A stretch of 64,000 nt of DNA, from NCBI GenBank assembly GCA_965214045.1, contig OZ243935.1:930001-994000 (forward strand), read 5' to 3'. The first letter of the stretch is position 1; the number at the start of each line of letters is the position of its first letter. The notes beneath the pieces are model-generated. The model saw only the letters and a program-made list of their open reading frames with translations. It was not told the DNA's origin and did no database searches. This document shows positions 44,010 to 52,446 of this stretch, one piece after another. The DNA is from WGA-3G sp965214045. Lineage in GTDB: Bacteria > Poribacteria > WGA-4E > WGA-3G. Made by a program: the position numbers and the translations under genes.

Positions 44010-44837
44010 TTACACTTCACGAAACCCACTATCCGTGCGATGCCAATTCTGTCCGTGATCAGGATCGCGGAACTGAATATTCCTACCCAACAACTGTTTT
44101 AGTACATCGCTTTCGCCTGCCAATTCTTCATCGGTCAACTGACGCGGCATATCCTCCTGCGGATAAATAACCGATCTGTTATACATACCGAGCAATCCGA
44201 TCCGAGGTGTGTCCGTTAGGTTTGGTCGAGACTGATGCCAGATCGCACCGTTTGTGAACATGAGCGAGCCTTTCGGTGCAACAGCGATGCTCATCTCAAG
44301 CCCTTCTGCCTCTCCCAATTCGGGACGGCGGAGGGTTTTGTGTGAACCTGCGATGCACGCCGTTGCGCCATTCTCTTCCGTGAAATCGTCTAACATCCAG
44401 ACTGTCTGTCCGGTCAATGAACCGGACGGGAACGGAGATTGCATCGCCCAATACGGATAGTCGATATGCCAACCGCCTGCCGGTGCTCCGGCTCCAACGA
44501 TGTTCGCTGTAAACGTGGAAGCGATAACATCTTCGCCGAGCATCCGTTTCCACACCGCTACCACGGTCGGATGCTGGATAAAATAGCGGAAGATGGGAGA
44601 TTTCCCAACGATCGCCCAGACGCGTCGGATTTTACCATCGCCGTAACTGTGGTCGTGTCCGTTAGCAATGTCCTCTTCGATTAACTTCCAGATAACCTCG
44701 CGCGCCTCGTCTGCTTCTTCGTCGGTAATCACATTCTCAATGATATGGAAACCGACTTCGCGCAGATCGCGTTCAACAAGGTCAAGCCTTTCTGAATCTA
44801 ACGCTGCCCCAGCATTATTGCACTGTATTTGTAACAT
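44010..44837 (-). CDS. Phytanoyl-CoA dioxygenase (PhyH) family protein
   Basis: 275 residues. Iron ligands are H124-x-D126 (WHIDYPYW) and H201 (IWHQSRPN), with R212 to bind 2-oxoglutarate. The frame is flanked by Ldh2 and an epimerase on the same strand (gaps of about 75 and 15 bases), so it may be part of the same transcript and act on the same sugar- or acid-derived substrate. The substrate itself is unknown. Confidence 0.87.
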   Translation of the reverse strand: MLQIQCNNAGAALDSERLDLVERDLREVGFHIIENVITDEEADEAREVIWKLIEEDIANGHDHSYGDGKIRRVWAIVGKSPIFRYFIQHPTVVAVWKRMLGEDVIASTFTANIVGAGAPAGGWHIDYPYWAMQSPFPSGSLTGQTVWMLDDFTEENGATACIAGSHKTLRRPELGEAEGLEMSIAVAPKGSLMFTNGAIWHQSRPNLTDTPRIGLLGMYNRSVIYPQEDMPRQLTDEELAGESDVLKQLLGRNIQFRDPDHGQNWHRTDSGFREV

Positions 44838-44852
44838 ATTTTCACCTCTGTC

Positions 44853-45845
44853 CTACCGGATACGGGGTAGATTGCGAACCGTCTCGATAATCTGATCCTC
44901 CAGATCATCTGCATCACTCTCTGGCACCAGATTGTGTTTGTCCATCCACGCAATGTTTTCTGCTACACTCTCTGTAACCGGGACTTGCGGACGAAATTCA
45001 GGTAATACTGCTGCGAGTTTCTCGTGGCTGAAGATTTGGGTATGCCCGAAGTTGCCCCGCAAGCCGCTGAACCGTTCAGGTGCCATCGCGATGAGTGTCT
45101 CTTGAGATACATGCACGATCTCTATGTCAACACCGAGTGCATCCGCTGCCGCGCGGTGCCATTCGTCCCACGTCCGCGCCTGTGGATGGACGATGTTGTA
45201 TATTTCGCCGAAGCCTTCGGATTTGCCTAATATATCTGTAAACGCAATTCCAGCGTCGCGAGATGACAGGAATTGAAAATAGTTCAGTCCATCCCCTGCC
45301 GAGAGTATCGGTTTGCCCTTTCGTAGCCGATCGATCCAACTGCCGTCCCCGCCGACCTGTCGATGGAGATTTATGCCGGGTCCATGCGTATAGGACGGCT
45401 TGAAAATGGTTACAGGGAATCCATCGCGTGCATGCGCATCCAATAGGAGGTTGTCGGCTTCGATTTTCCCGAGTCCGTAGCCGGATGTGCCTTGCAACGG
45501 TGCCGTCTCTGGGAGATTGATGCCGGCGAACGGCGGTCCGTAGGTCATCACCGTTGAGCACTGCACGAAGTGCCCGACGCGTCCCTGACATGCGCGAAGT
45601 GCGGAGGCGGCATCCTCGGCATTGAAACTAATCATATCGATCACGGCATCCCAGTTTTCTGCGCTGACTTTCGCCTCGAAATCCTCACGATTTTTCCGGT
45701 CACCGTGAATTACTCGGACATCTGGCGGCGGTGGATCGGCGTGTTGTCCGCGGTTGAAAAGGACGACTTCATGGTTTCGGTTTTGCAGCGCAGCAACAAT
45801 CCCACGACTGATGTTGCCTGTGCCCCCGATGACTAAAATTTTCAT
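44853..45845 (-). CDS. NAD-dependent epimerase/dehydratase family protein
   Basis: 330 residues, extended SDR fold. 'KILVIGGTGNISRGIVAAL' is a GxxGxxG-type nucleotide motif. The expected Tyr-x-x-x-Lys is 'YGLGK' (SGYGLGKIEADN), as in sugar nucleotide epimerases. The rest resembles atypical SDRs that act on nucleotide sugars or as chloroplast-stem-loop-like RNA-binding proteins. AAGGAG precedes ATG 45845. It starts 10 bases after the neighbouring nuclease fragment. Confidence 0.8.
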   Translation of the reverse strand: MKILVIGGTGNISRGIVAALQNRNHEVVLFNRGQHADPPPPDVRVIHGDRKNREDFEAKVSAENWDAVIDMISFNAEDAASALRACQGRVGHFVQCSTVMTYGPPFAGINLPETAPLQGTSGYGLGKIEADNLLLDAHARDGFPVTIFKPSYTHGPGINLHRQVGGDGSWIDRLRKGKPILSAGDGLNYFQFLSSRDAGIAFTDILGKSEGFGEIYNIVHPQARTWDEWHRAAADALGVDIEIVHVSQETLIAMAPERFSGLRGNFGHTQIFSHEKLAAVLPEFRPQVPVTESVAENIAWMDKHNLVPESDADDLEDQIIETVRNLPRIR

Positions 45846-45854
45846 TTTTTCTCC

Positions 45855-46279
45855 TTATACCACCTGTGAAGGGGATTCTTGCATTACGGGAATGACGTAA
45901 CTCCGGATGGTGAAACCCCCGATAATTTTTGTCTCTGCCTGAGGCATTGGATTCTTCCGATGATCGAACACGACATAGTATCCTTCGGTTGCTTCCTCCA
46001 ACTGCATATATGCTGCGAGTTGTTTCTTGCCTGTCGTGTATGAACGCTCTCCCTCCCAAATCTTGGTTTCAACGATATACTTTTGCGAATTGTGCAGGAT
46101 AAGTAGGTCTATTCTACCACGTCCTGTTTGAACTTCAAGGTACATTCGCCCGCGCACCAACCGCACAAACTGTTCAAGATAGGGGAAAAGAAGGTATTGT
46201 CCAACGAATTCTTTCGGGGTCTCTGGCACCTGCAGGATTCGATAGCCTGCCCGGGCGATAAAATTCTGAAAGTTATCAA
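45855..46279 (-). pseudogene. 3' part of AAA-ATPase/PD-(D/E)XK nuclease gene
   Basis: About 141 codons. 'FVGQYLLFPYLEQFVRLVRG' and 'RGRIDLLILHNSQKYIVETKIWEG' (shown in part) form a PD-(D/E)XK nuclease core with D in IDLLI and the E-x-K in VETK. This module normally ends AAA-ATPase proteins of the same type as the gene at 47759. The IS605 element ends exactly at 46280, and removing it joins EPL to LDNFQNFIARAGY and restores one 533-residue frame. A GTG at 46229 could start a separate short protein. Confidence 0.82.
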
Positions 46280-46440
46280 GTGATACTACCCAACGCCTAA
46301 AGGCGTGGGCTTCGGTTTCATAGCGACTGCGGTTTTCTCAGAGAGTCCACCGTCTGACTGTCGCTCCACCCACAGGCTATTATTCCGTCTCCGCCACACT
46401 CACGAAGTTGTGATCGAACGGTTTTATCGCGCATTGTTAC
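46280..46440 (-). ncRNA. Predicted omega-RNA (reRNA) of the TnpB element
   Basis: TnpB-family elements encode their guide RNA from the 3' end of tnpB to the right end. The stretch from the tnpB stop (46437) to TCAC (46280) would be its scaffold, and the first ~20 bases past the end (TTGATAACTTTCAGAATTTT on the minus strand) would be the guide. The right-end hairpin is visible; its role as an RNA scaffold is inferred from the family. Confidence 0.55.
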
Positions 46441-47546
46441 GCGGGTACCCCAGCCTGCAAAATGTTTATCGCAGCGTTGATGTCTCTATCGTGGTGAAAC
46501 CCACATTCAGGACACGTCCACTGTCTATCTGAAAGTGCTAAATTTTCGTTATGATGTCCACAAGCCGAACACGGTTTTGTCGTCGCTGCCCAACGTCCCG
46601 CTTTCAAGAATGTTTTACCATGTTTCACAAAAGTCCATTGGAGGATCAAAGCAAACTCACCGAAGGCTATATCAGAGATTTTGCGTCCCCAGAGGCGTTT
46701 CATCCCCTCAAGGTTCAGGGTCTCTATCGCAATCGTATCATATTTACGTACAAGCCGAAGTGCCAATTTGAAGAACCAATCGCGTCTCCTATTGGCGATT
46801 TGCTTATGAACACGGGCGAGATGCCACTTTGCACGATACCATGCAGTTGAACTCTTTTGCTTGCCGGAGAGTGCCTTGTTTGCTGAACGGATTGCCTTGA
46901 GACCTTGTTTATAGAATTCGGGTGAATCTATTTTCGTCCCGTCTGAAAGTGTGAGAAATGTTTTCATTCCGAAGTCCGCCCCTGCCACATTACCGGTCAA
47001 AGGGAGTTTCTCGGAGGGTTCACAGTCCTCACACGTGATGTAGAGGTAGTAGGCGCCTACGCGGTCACGCTTGATTGTGACGGTTTTGATACGCCCCGTC
47101 CACTCGCGGTGTTTCCAAAATGTGAAGGACTTACCGAGACAGTTGATTTTCAACCGATTGCCTTCTAATTTGAAACCTGCTTGTGTGAACGTCAGTGAGT
47201 TATATTTATGAGTCGGTTTGATTTTCGGTCTACCGATTTTACGTTTTGTTTTACCGGCTTTTCGGTCTTTGATATTATCAAAGAACTTTTCGTATCCCAA
47301 GTGAATACGTTTTGCGACTTGTTGGATGACCTGACTCGGCAACTGATTCCAATGCGGTTTCGTCCGCTGTTTCAACTGCGTGATATGATTGCAGATACGG
47401 GCAAAGGACGCATATTTCCCATAGATACGATAATAGCGTCTCTGCAACATCAACAGGTGAACATGCACACCATGCAAATCGTCAATCAAATTGCCGATCT
47501 GTATCAAGTTAGATTGAGGGTAGAACTCGTATTTTTCTGTTTTCAT
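46437..47546 (-). CDS. tnpB: TnpB, RNA-guided nuclease of IS200/IS605
   Basis: 369 residues, complete. The RuvC-type catalytic residues are D191 (GADFGMKTF), E275 (IAIETLNL) and D355 (HHDRDINAA). The zinc finger is formed by C326, C329, C345 and C348 (CSACG, CPECG). N-terminal 'RRYYRIYGKYASFARICNHI' and 'HWNQLPSQVIQQVAKRI' are typical of TnpB. The protein cuts DNA at sites matching the omega-RNA guide next to a target-adjacent motif, favouring retention of the element. No disruption is visible, so it is potentially active. Confidence 0.93.
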   Translation of the reverse strand: MKTEKYEFYPQSNLIQIGNLIDDLHGVHVHLLMLQRRYYRIYGKYASFARICNHITQLKQRTKPHWNQLPSQVIQQVAKRIHLGYEKFFDNIKDRKAGKTKRKIGRPKIKPTHKYNSLTFTQAGFKLEGNRLKINCLGKSFTFWKHREWTGRIKTVTIKRDRVGAYYLYITCEDCEPSEKLPLTGNVAGADFGMKTFLTLSDGTKIDSPEFYKQGLKAIRSANKALSGKQKSSTAWYRAKWHLARVHKQIANRRRDWFFKLALRLVRKYDTIAIETLNLEGMKRLWGRKISDIAFGEFALILQWTFVKHGKTFLKAGRWAATTKPCSACGHHNENLALSDRQWTCPECGFHHDRDINAAINILQAGVPA

Positions 47547-47758
47547 AGACTTTCACGTATCACGCTTGTAACCCCTAATCAGTGGGTAGGCAGACACGTT
47601 ACCAAGCGGTAACGCTGATTATGTCTGCCAACGTGATACTATTAATTATACAACATTTTTGACTGAATGTCAAATCTATTTTAGACGTTTGGTCCTTTCC
47701 AATAGGGCGGAACTTCATCCCAAAGCTAAAGCATTGGGCTTTCATTCCGTAAAGTCTC

Positions 47759-48932
47759 GTAAAGGCTCCAGTCGAATCTGTCCGTCGGGCGCGAGATAAT
47801 CTAAGAAATCGGTTTCTGCGTCCTCTGGGAAGTATTCACACTCCAGTCCGTTTATCAGGGGTTGGAACGCTTTCATGATGCGATACTGATAAATCGGGTT
47901 GACAACCTCACACATTCCGTCGGCACCTTCCGCGAGGATACCATAAGTAGCGAGATCCGAAATAAATTCGTTATCGAGATTAAAATCCACACCTGTATCG
48001 CGGGAAACGATTCCCATGAGAAGGGTTTCAAAGCGTGGATTCCTTCGGATATTTGTTATGAGATGTTGAATGTTGACGTTCCGTTCGCGTAGCAATCGCG
48101 TGTGTGCTTCCGAAAAGTGCGTTATGTTAATACACTCGGTTATCGGGATGTTCAATTCCTCAGTGAGAACCTGTGCAAAGCGATTCACAAGGAAAGGCTG
48201 ACCGGCTGTCTGTTTATGAAGTGCTTTGATGACTTCAGGAGCGAAGGGTTGACCAACTGCATCCGTATACTGTCCAAGGAGTTCCTGCACCTGTTCGAGC
48301 GTAAAGTTAGGCAAGGCGAACTCATCCTGAATATTGAAGGGTGAGATGGAGCGGTCATAGTTGAGCTGCGTTATACTTTTAACACCGACGATACCAAGAC
48401 TGTAAGGACATCGCGAGTCCGCCCCAGAGAGATAGATACGGCGGAGCGAATAGAGAAAATCACTGACGGCAGCCCTCGGAATTCCATCGAACTCGTCAAT
48501 GATCATCACAAGTCGCTGCGGTTTTAGCAGATTTTCGAGTCCTGTAAAGAACCGCAGCATTGACAGATGATCGGTTACCTGGGTCCCTGCCAAATATTGA
48601 TGAAGTGCTTCCGATGGCACGTGTCCCCGTTTTTGGAAAACTTTTTCAACTTCTTCACGAATATCTTTGTAGAGTTCACCGTAAAAAACGGAGGCGGTCA
48701 GGTTTTTATATGCCTCAAAATCCAATTGGATAGGGAAGTACGTTATACCTTCGGCTGCGAGGGCATCCAATGCCCATCGGAAAAAGGTCGTTTTTCCCGC
48801 CTGACGAGGCGCGAAAATAACAATGTAACGACCTTGTTTGACGCGCGCAACGAAATCTGCCAGTTCCGTTGTCCGTTTGACGACATAGTTTCGCTCGGCG
48901 TCTACAGGACCTCGAGTTTCAAAAGTCTTCAT
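47759..48932 (-). pseudogene. 5' part of AAA-ATPase/PD-(D/E)XK nuclease gene
   Basis: About 392 codons. 'FAPRQAGKTTFFRWAL' is a Walker A motif and 'RLVMIIDEFDGIP' a Walker B motif. A winged-helix-like C-terminal part ends 'YLAPDGQIRLEPL', where the element begins; the frame then runs five codons into the IS and stops. The best start is ATG 48932 with GGAGAAG at a normal spacing, one codon inside a GTG. The intact protein, 532-533 residues, would be an AAA ATPase fused to a PD-(D/E)XK nuclease, the kind often seen beside mobile DNA or defence genes. Confidence 0.82.
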
Positions 48933-48959
48933 CACATCTTCTCCGTGGCTTTAATGTTT

Positions 48960-49277
48960 TTAATCAGCATTGCTGCTGTCCTGCACTACAACCTTCTTAC
49001 GTTTGCGCCGCGTAAAGGAGATACCGCCGAAGCCGCTGATGATGGCGATGTAAAACCCGAAATCGTACCACCATCCTGTGTTTTTGGGTTCATAGACACG
49101 GATATATGGATCAAAAATTCCCCATATCAATGAGATTGGGGCGATCCATCCGTGCCAGATGCCCCAGAAAAATCCAGCCGGATTCCCATCATCGTGTTTG
49201 CCATCGCCCGGTATGCACCCTGTGAGAGTGATCAGTGTTAACAGTAGGAGTATGCAGATTAATTTAAGGATGTTCAT
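48960..49277 (-). CDS. Small lipoprotein with a membrane segment
   Basis: 105 residues. Lipobox LTGC (Cys21) after a hydrophobic stretch, then a second hydrophobic region (around 72-88, 'FGFYIAIISGFGGISF') and a basic tail RRKRKK. The family, from memory, is a small uncharacterised protein found near nutrient or phage-related loci. The SD (GGAGTAAAAA) uses the end of the methyltransferase stop codon, so it is coupled to that gene. Its role is unknown. Confidence 0.6.
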   Translation of the reverse strand: MNILKLICILLLLTLITLTGCIPGDGKHDDGNPAGFFWGIWHGWIAPISLIWGIFDPYIRVYEPKNTGWWYDFGFYIAIISGFGGISFTRRKRKKVVVQDSSNAD

Positions 49278-49280
49278 TTT

Positions 49281-50282
49281 TTACTCCATGCTCATTTCAA
49301 GTTGTAGATGCCGTATGTCAATAATTGCCCGCGCCAAAGTCCAATCCAACCGTCGTCGGTAGTGTCCATCGCGGCGTATGCCTTTGAACGCCGTCAGAAA
49401 AACGTCGTGGGTTTTTTCTCGGATTGTTGCTAACCGAGCATTGAGTACATCAATATCCACGCGGCACGGCACGCCAATCTTGGTAATGGAACGGCAATGG
49501 ACACGAATCGGATAGTCTTTGAGTTCCTCTGGTGGACAGAAACGAATAGAGGCGGAAACGGTGTTGTCTATCGCGATGAGTCCGAGATTTCCCCGCGGGT
49601 CGTTGAACACAATGCCGCGATTGGAAGAAGGTTGCGGGAGGTGTTCGCGTAGTTCACGCAGGGTGCCGAGAAACTGATTGTTGCGCCAGATCCTAACATC
49701 CGACGTTATGTCCGGTTCAAATAGTGCGAGACCAACAGGGTGCTCCGTGTCCTCAAACATATAGGAGGTGTCTCTTTTTTTATTTTCCTTTTCCGTCTTC
49801 CCCGCTTTTTGTGGGACTAAAGAGATGAAATCGTGTAACCTTTTCAGGAACAGCCCGCTCCGAATGAACGCCTCTGGAATAATTGCGGCGACCCAGCCAC
49901 AATGCTTCAGACATTGCTCAATCGCGTATTTGTAGAGGTCATCGTAACGGGTCGCTTCAGGGAAAGATAAGCCGCGGCGCGTTGCGGAGTTGCGTGCCAA
50001 CCACGGTGGATTGGTGATGCAAGCGCTGAATCCTTTGGGAAAATCGGTGAGCGTGTCGCGTTGCACGATCCCTTCTGCCCCCGGTTCGATGTCAAAAAAT
50101 TTCCAATCTCGGCACGGTAGGTGCGCTGCGTCCATCAACCGTGGAATGTCCTTCGCACCCGCAAAGGGTTCTAAAACGGTCTGGTGTTCTAAATTGGAGG
50201 CTTTTGCCCATGTATGGAACGGTTCCAACTGAAACGGATTCCCGCGGGTGTAGTAGCGTCCACTTGCTCGTTTTTCGTCCAT
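49281..50282 (-). CDS. Orphan N6-adenine DNA methyltransferase-like protein
   Basis: 333 residues. 'TVLEPFAGAKDIP' provides the SAM-binding motif and 'CITNPPWLARNS' the catalytic N-P-P-W of adenine methylases (Eco57I/TaqI-like order). No restriction enzyme is adjacent, although the AAA-ATPase/nuclease gene lies 350 bases downstream on the same strand. ATG 50282 has no strong SD. It could be a solitary methyltransferase or part of the downstream nuclease module. Confidence 0.78.
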   Translation of the reverse strand: MDEKRASGRYYTRGNPFQLEPFHTWAKASNLEHQTVLEPFAGAKDIPRLMDAAHLPCRDWKFFDIEPGAEGIVQRDTLTDFPKGFSACITNPPWLARNSATRRGLSFPEATRYDDLYKYAIEQCLKHCGWVAAIIPEAFIRSGLFLKRLHDFISLVPQKAGKTEKENKKRDTSYMFEDTEHPVGLALFEPDITSDVRIWRNNQFLGTLRELREHLPQPSSNRGIVFNDPRGNLGLIAIDNTVSASIRFCPPEELKDYPIRVHCRSITKIGVPCRVDIDVLNARLATIREKTHDVFLTAFKGIRRDGHYRRRLDWTLARAIIDIRHLQLEMSME

Positions 50283-50370
50283 TTTCTTAGTGTTTTTCTA
50301 ATAGGTAGGTTTTATAGGGATGTCTGTTCTTTTGTCCAAAGTTCAGTTAATATGGTATGACATAACAAAG

Positions 50371-50494
50371 TCAGGACTTACGCATTTCCTCTCAAAGTCC
50401 CCCTGATAAGGGGGATTTAGGGGGTTAAAAGTGCCGCAATGCCCGTTTTCGCGTCTCAATATCCCTTTTTCTAACGCATTTGCGTAAGTCCTGA
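50371..50494. mobile_element. MITE-like element with TCAGGACTTACGCA ends
   Basis: The 14-base inverted repeats TCAGGACTTACGCA (50371-50384) and TGCGTAAGTCCTGA (50481-50494) bound a 124-base element in an otherwise empty intergenic region. The interior contains CCCCCTGATAAGGGGG. A second element with the same terminal repeat lies at 56722-56812. Confidence 0.8.
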
Positions 50495-50582
50495 AAGTAT
50501 AGTGTTGCATACTACCATAAATTTTCTTTTATGTCAAATTTTTGGGGAGATTGCGTTAGAGGTCGGGATTTGGAGATCCGTA

Positions 50583-50650
50583 GCAATCAGCAATCAGCAG
50601 TCGGCGGTTAGAAGGCGAGGTTAGAAACCTCGCCAGCGGGGATGGTGGAC
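50583..50650. repeat. R3 and R2 repeats
   Basis: 'CAATCAGCAATCAGCAGTCG' (about 50584-50603) belongs to R3; GCGAGGTTAGAAACCTCGCCAGCGG, shown in part as AGGTTAGAAACCT (about 50617-50630), is an R2 palindrome. The rest of the 50283-50883 gap holds the MITE and a promoter; no gene is seen. Confidence 0.6.
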
Positions 50651-50794
50651 CTGCCAAGAAAATCGGGTGCTTTTACTTGGGGTTTTGCTTGGATCTTTTC
50701 TGCGGATTTCCCCAAGAAACCCTTCCACAAATCATTGAACGTCTACATATTATTACGTTTCACCATAAACAGTTCCATTTCCCACAGGTTTAAC

Positions 50795-50822
50795 TTGACT
50801 TATCAATGAATATAGATATAAT
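50795..50822 (+). promoter_or_regulatory. Promoter of the secreted LamG-like gene
   Basis: TTGACT (50795-50800), a 16-base spacer and a perfect TATAAT (50817-50822), followed by about 60 bases of leader to ATG 50884. Confidence 0.6.
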
Positions 50823-50883
50823 TATCGGTGGTTGCGTTTAGTTGTCTGAGTCAGGATTACGATCCGATAGACTGGAGGAACCG

Positions 50884-51543
50884 ATGCGCTATTCATATAT
50901 CGTATTCGTCATATTCATGGTCGCGATATTGACTTCTACTGCTTCGGCAGGAGTATGGCAGGAAAACTTCGATAATGGACTTCCCGATGGTTGGAACGAT
51001 GTCAGTGGCGAATGGAAAATCGTGAAAGATGCTTATGCCGAGACCTCTGGCGCGCAATATGCCAAGACGATGTTCGGCGATGAAAATTGGGGAGATTACA
51101 CCCTTGAGGTGGATGTAACGTTGGTGAAAAACGTGAATGTGAATGCAGCGGGTGTGTTAATCCGTGCCGATACAGACGGGGACAACGGTATGCGGTTCTG
51201 GATTCGCACAGACCAGCATAAATGCCAATTTTCCCGATGGAGAGAGAATCAATTTGAGCACATCGTAACCCCTTTACCCATTGATCCAGAAGTCGGCGAG
51301 ACCTATCGTCTTAAAATTGTCGCAGAGGGTCATAACTACAAGTGTTTTGTGGATAATGAACTTTTGTTCGAGGGAGACGATGATGCAAAATTTCGTAACA
51401 GCGGACGTATCGGTTTCATTGCATACGAGGCAAACGTCCATTACGACAATTTGGTCATTGACGGAGAAGATATCCCCGCCTTCGCCGTTGAGCCGCATGG
51501 CAAACTTGCGACTCGCTGGGGACAGTTGAAAACAGATATATAG
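50884..51543 (+). CDS. Secreted LamG/DUF1080-like protein
   Basis: 219 residues from ATG 50884, which has GGAGGA upstream; the longer frame from 50842 lacks one. Signal peptide at 1-~22 (VIFMVAILTSTASAG). The mature part is a concanavalin-like beta-sandwich ('FDNGLPDGWNDVSGEWKIV', 'GVLIRADTDGDNGMRFWI', 'GRIGFIAYEANVHYDNLVI'), similar to domains that bind or cleave disaccharides (3-keto-disaccharide hydrolase type). No catalytic set is obvious. It precedes a PhyH gene by 47 bases. Confidence 0.72.
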   Translation: MRYSYIVFVIFMVAILTSTASAGVWQENFDNGLPDGWNDVSGEWKIVKDAYAETSGAQYAKTMFGDENWGDYTLEVDVTLVKNVNVNAAGVLIRADTDGDNGMRFWIRTDQHKCQFSRWRENQFEHIVTPLPIDPEVGETYRLKIVAEGHNYKCFVDNELLFEGDDDAKFRNSGRIGFIAYEANVHYDNLVIDGEDIPAFAVEPHGKLATRWGQLKTDI

Positions 51544-51590
51544 CACACACTACAAACTTCTAACCTACGTGGAGAAAAAAGGACACTCCG

Positions 51591-52418
51591 ATGCCAATTA
51601 CGGATGCAATGCCGGAACTCAATCGAACACTTCAGTTTTTTCCTGTTGAAAACAAAAATCCATCGACCTTAACGCATGCCCAAATTGAGCACTTCAATGA
51701 AAGAGGTTTTATCTCGCCGCTGGATGTCTTTTCTGAATCGGAGATGGTGGAACACCGTGCCTATTTCGATCAGCTCATGGAGAAAGCAGTGGCAGCAGGG
51801 ATGAATAGTTACTCCATCAACGGATGGCATACCGCCTGTCCGGGTATCCACGATCTGATTACTGAAGGCAGAATTCTGGATTACGTGCAAGACCTATTGG
51901 GCGAAACGTTAATCTGTTGGGGAACACACTACTTCTGCAAGCTACCGGGGGATGTGAAGCAGGTGAGTTGGCATCAGGACGCTTCTTATTGGCCCCTCTC
52001 TCCGAGTAAGACCGTCACCGTATGGCTTGCGATCGACGATGCGGCAGTCGAGAACGGTGCGATGACCGTCATCCCGAAATCACATCTGCACGGACAAATC
52101 GCATTTGAACCGAGCACCGCTGAGGAAAAGAATGTATTAGGTCAGACGGTGCATGGGGCAACACAATACGGGGATGCACCTTTTCCATTTGAGATGAAAG
52201 CTGGACAGATGTCGCTGCACTCGGACCTGCTATTACACGGTTCGGAACCGAACACCTCAGACAGACGGCGTTGCGGGTTGACGATGCGGTTCGTACCGCC
52301 TGAAGTCCACGCCTCAAACAATTGGAATCAACGCGCGATTGTCGCGAGAGGCAGCGATCCGAGTGGACATTGGGTTCACAATCCGCGTCCGGCTGAGGAC
52401 AGCATCCCGGAGCGGTAA
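51591..52418 (+). CDS. Phytanoyl-CoA dioxygenase (PhyH) family protein
   Basis: 275 residues. Iron ligands H128-x-D130 (WHQDASYW) and H216 (LLLHGSEPN), with R226 for 2-oxoglutarate. 'WLAIDDAAVENGAMTVIPKS' is the usual PhyH core. The start ATG 51591 is preceded by GTGGAG. The transporter-like gene begins 28 bases after its stop, so the two may form an operon with the secreted protein. Confidence 0.88.
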   Translation: MPITDAMPELNRTLQFFPVENKNPSTLTHAQIEHFNERGFISPLDVFSESEMVEHRAYFDQLMEKAVAAGMNSYSINGWHTACPGIHDLITEGRILDYVQDLLGETLICWGTHYFCKLPGDVKQVSWHQDASYWPLSPSKTVTVWLAIDDAAVENGAMTVIPKSHLHGQIAFEPSTAEEKNVLGQTVHGATQYGDAPFPFEMKAGQMSLHSDLLLHGSEPNTSDRRRCGLTMRFVPPEVHASNNWNQRAIVARGSDPSGHWVHNPRPAEDSIPER

Positions 52419-52446
52419 AAAACTTCTTGAGGGGCAATCTTACATA

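Larger units (their letters stand above)
46280..47758 (-). mobile_element. IS200/IS605-family element carrying only tnpB
   Basis: The left end on the minus strand starts GAGACTTTACGG, and a hairpin CCCAATGC-TTTA-GCTTTGGG follows with AAAG at its foot. The right end is GAAG-hairpin (CCCACGCC-TTTA-GGCGTTGGG)-TAGTAT-TCAC. The target before the left end is TTAC (47762-47759), as in IS608. tnpA is absent, so it would move only with a transposase in trans. The insertion is in the AAA-ATPase gene and leaves no duplication, as expected for a peel-and-paste element. Confidence 0.9.

Noticed and set aside
46535..47612. Plus-strand frames over tnpB
   Set aside because: They are antisense to the intact tnpB gene and contain no known domain.
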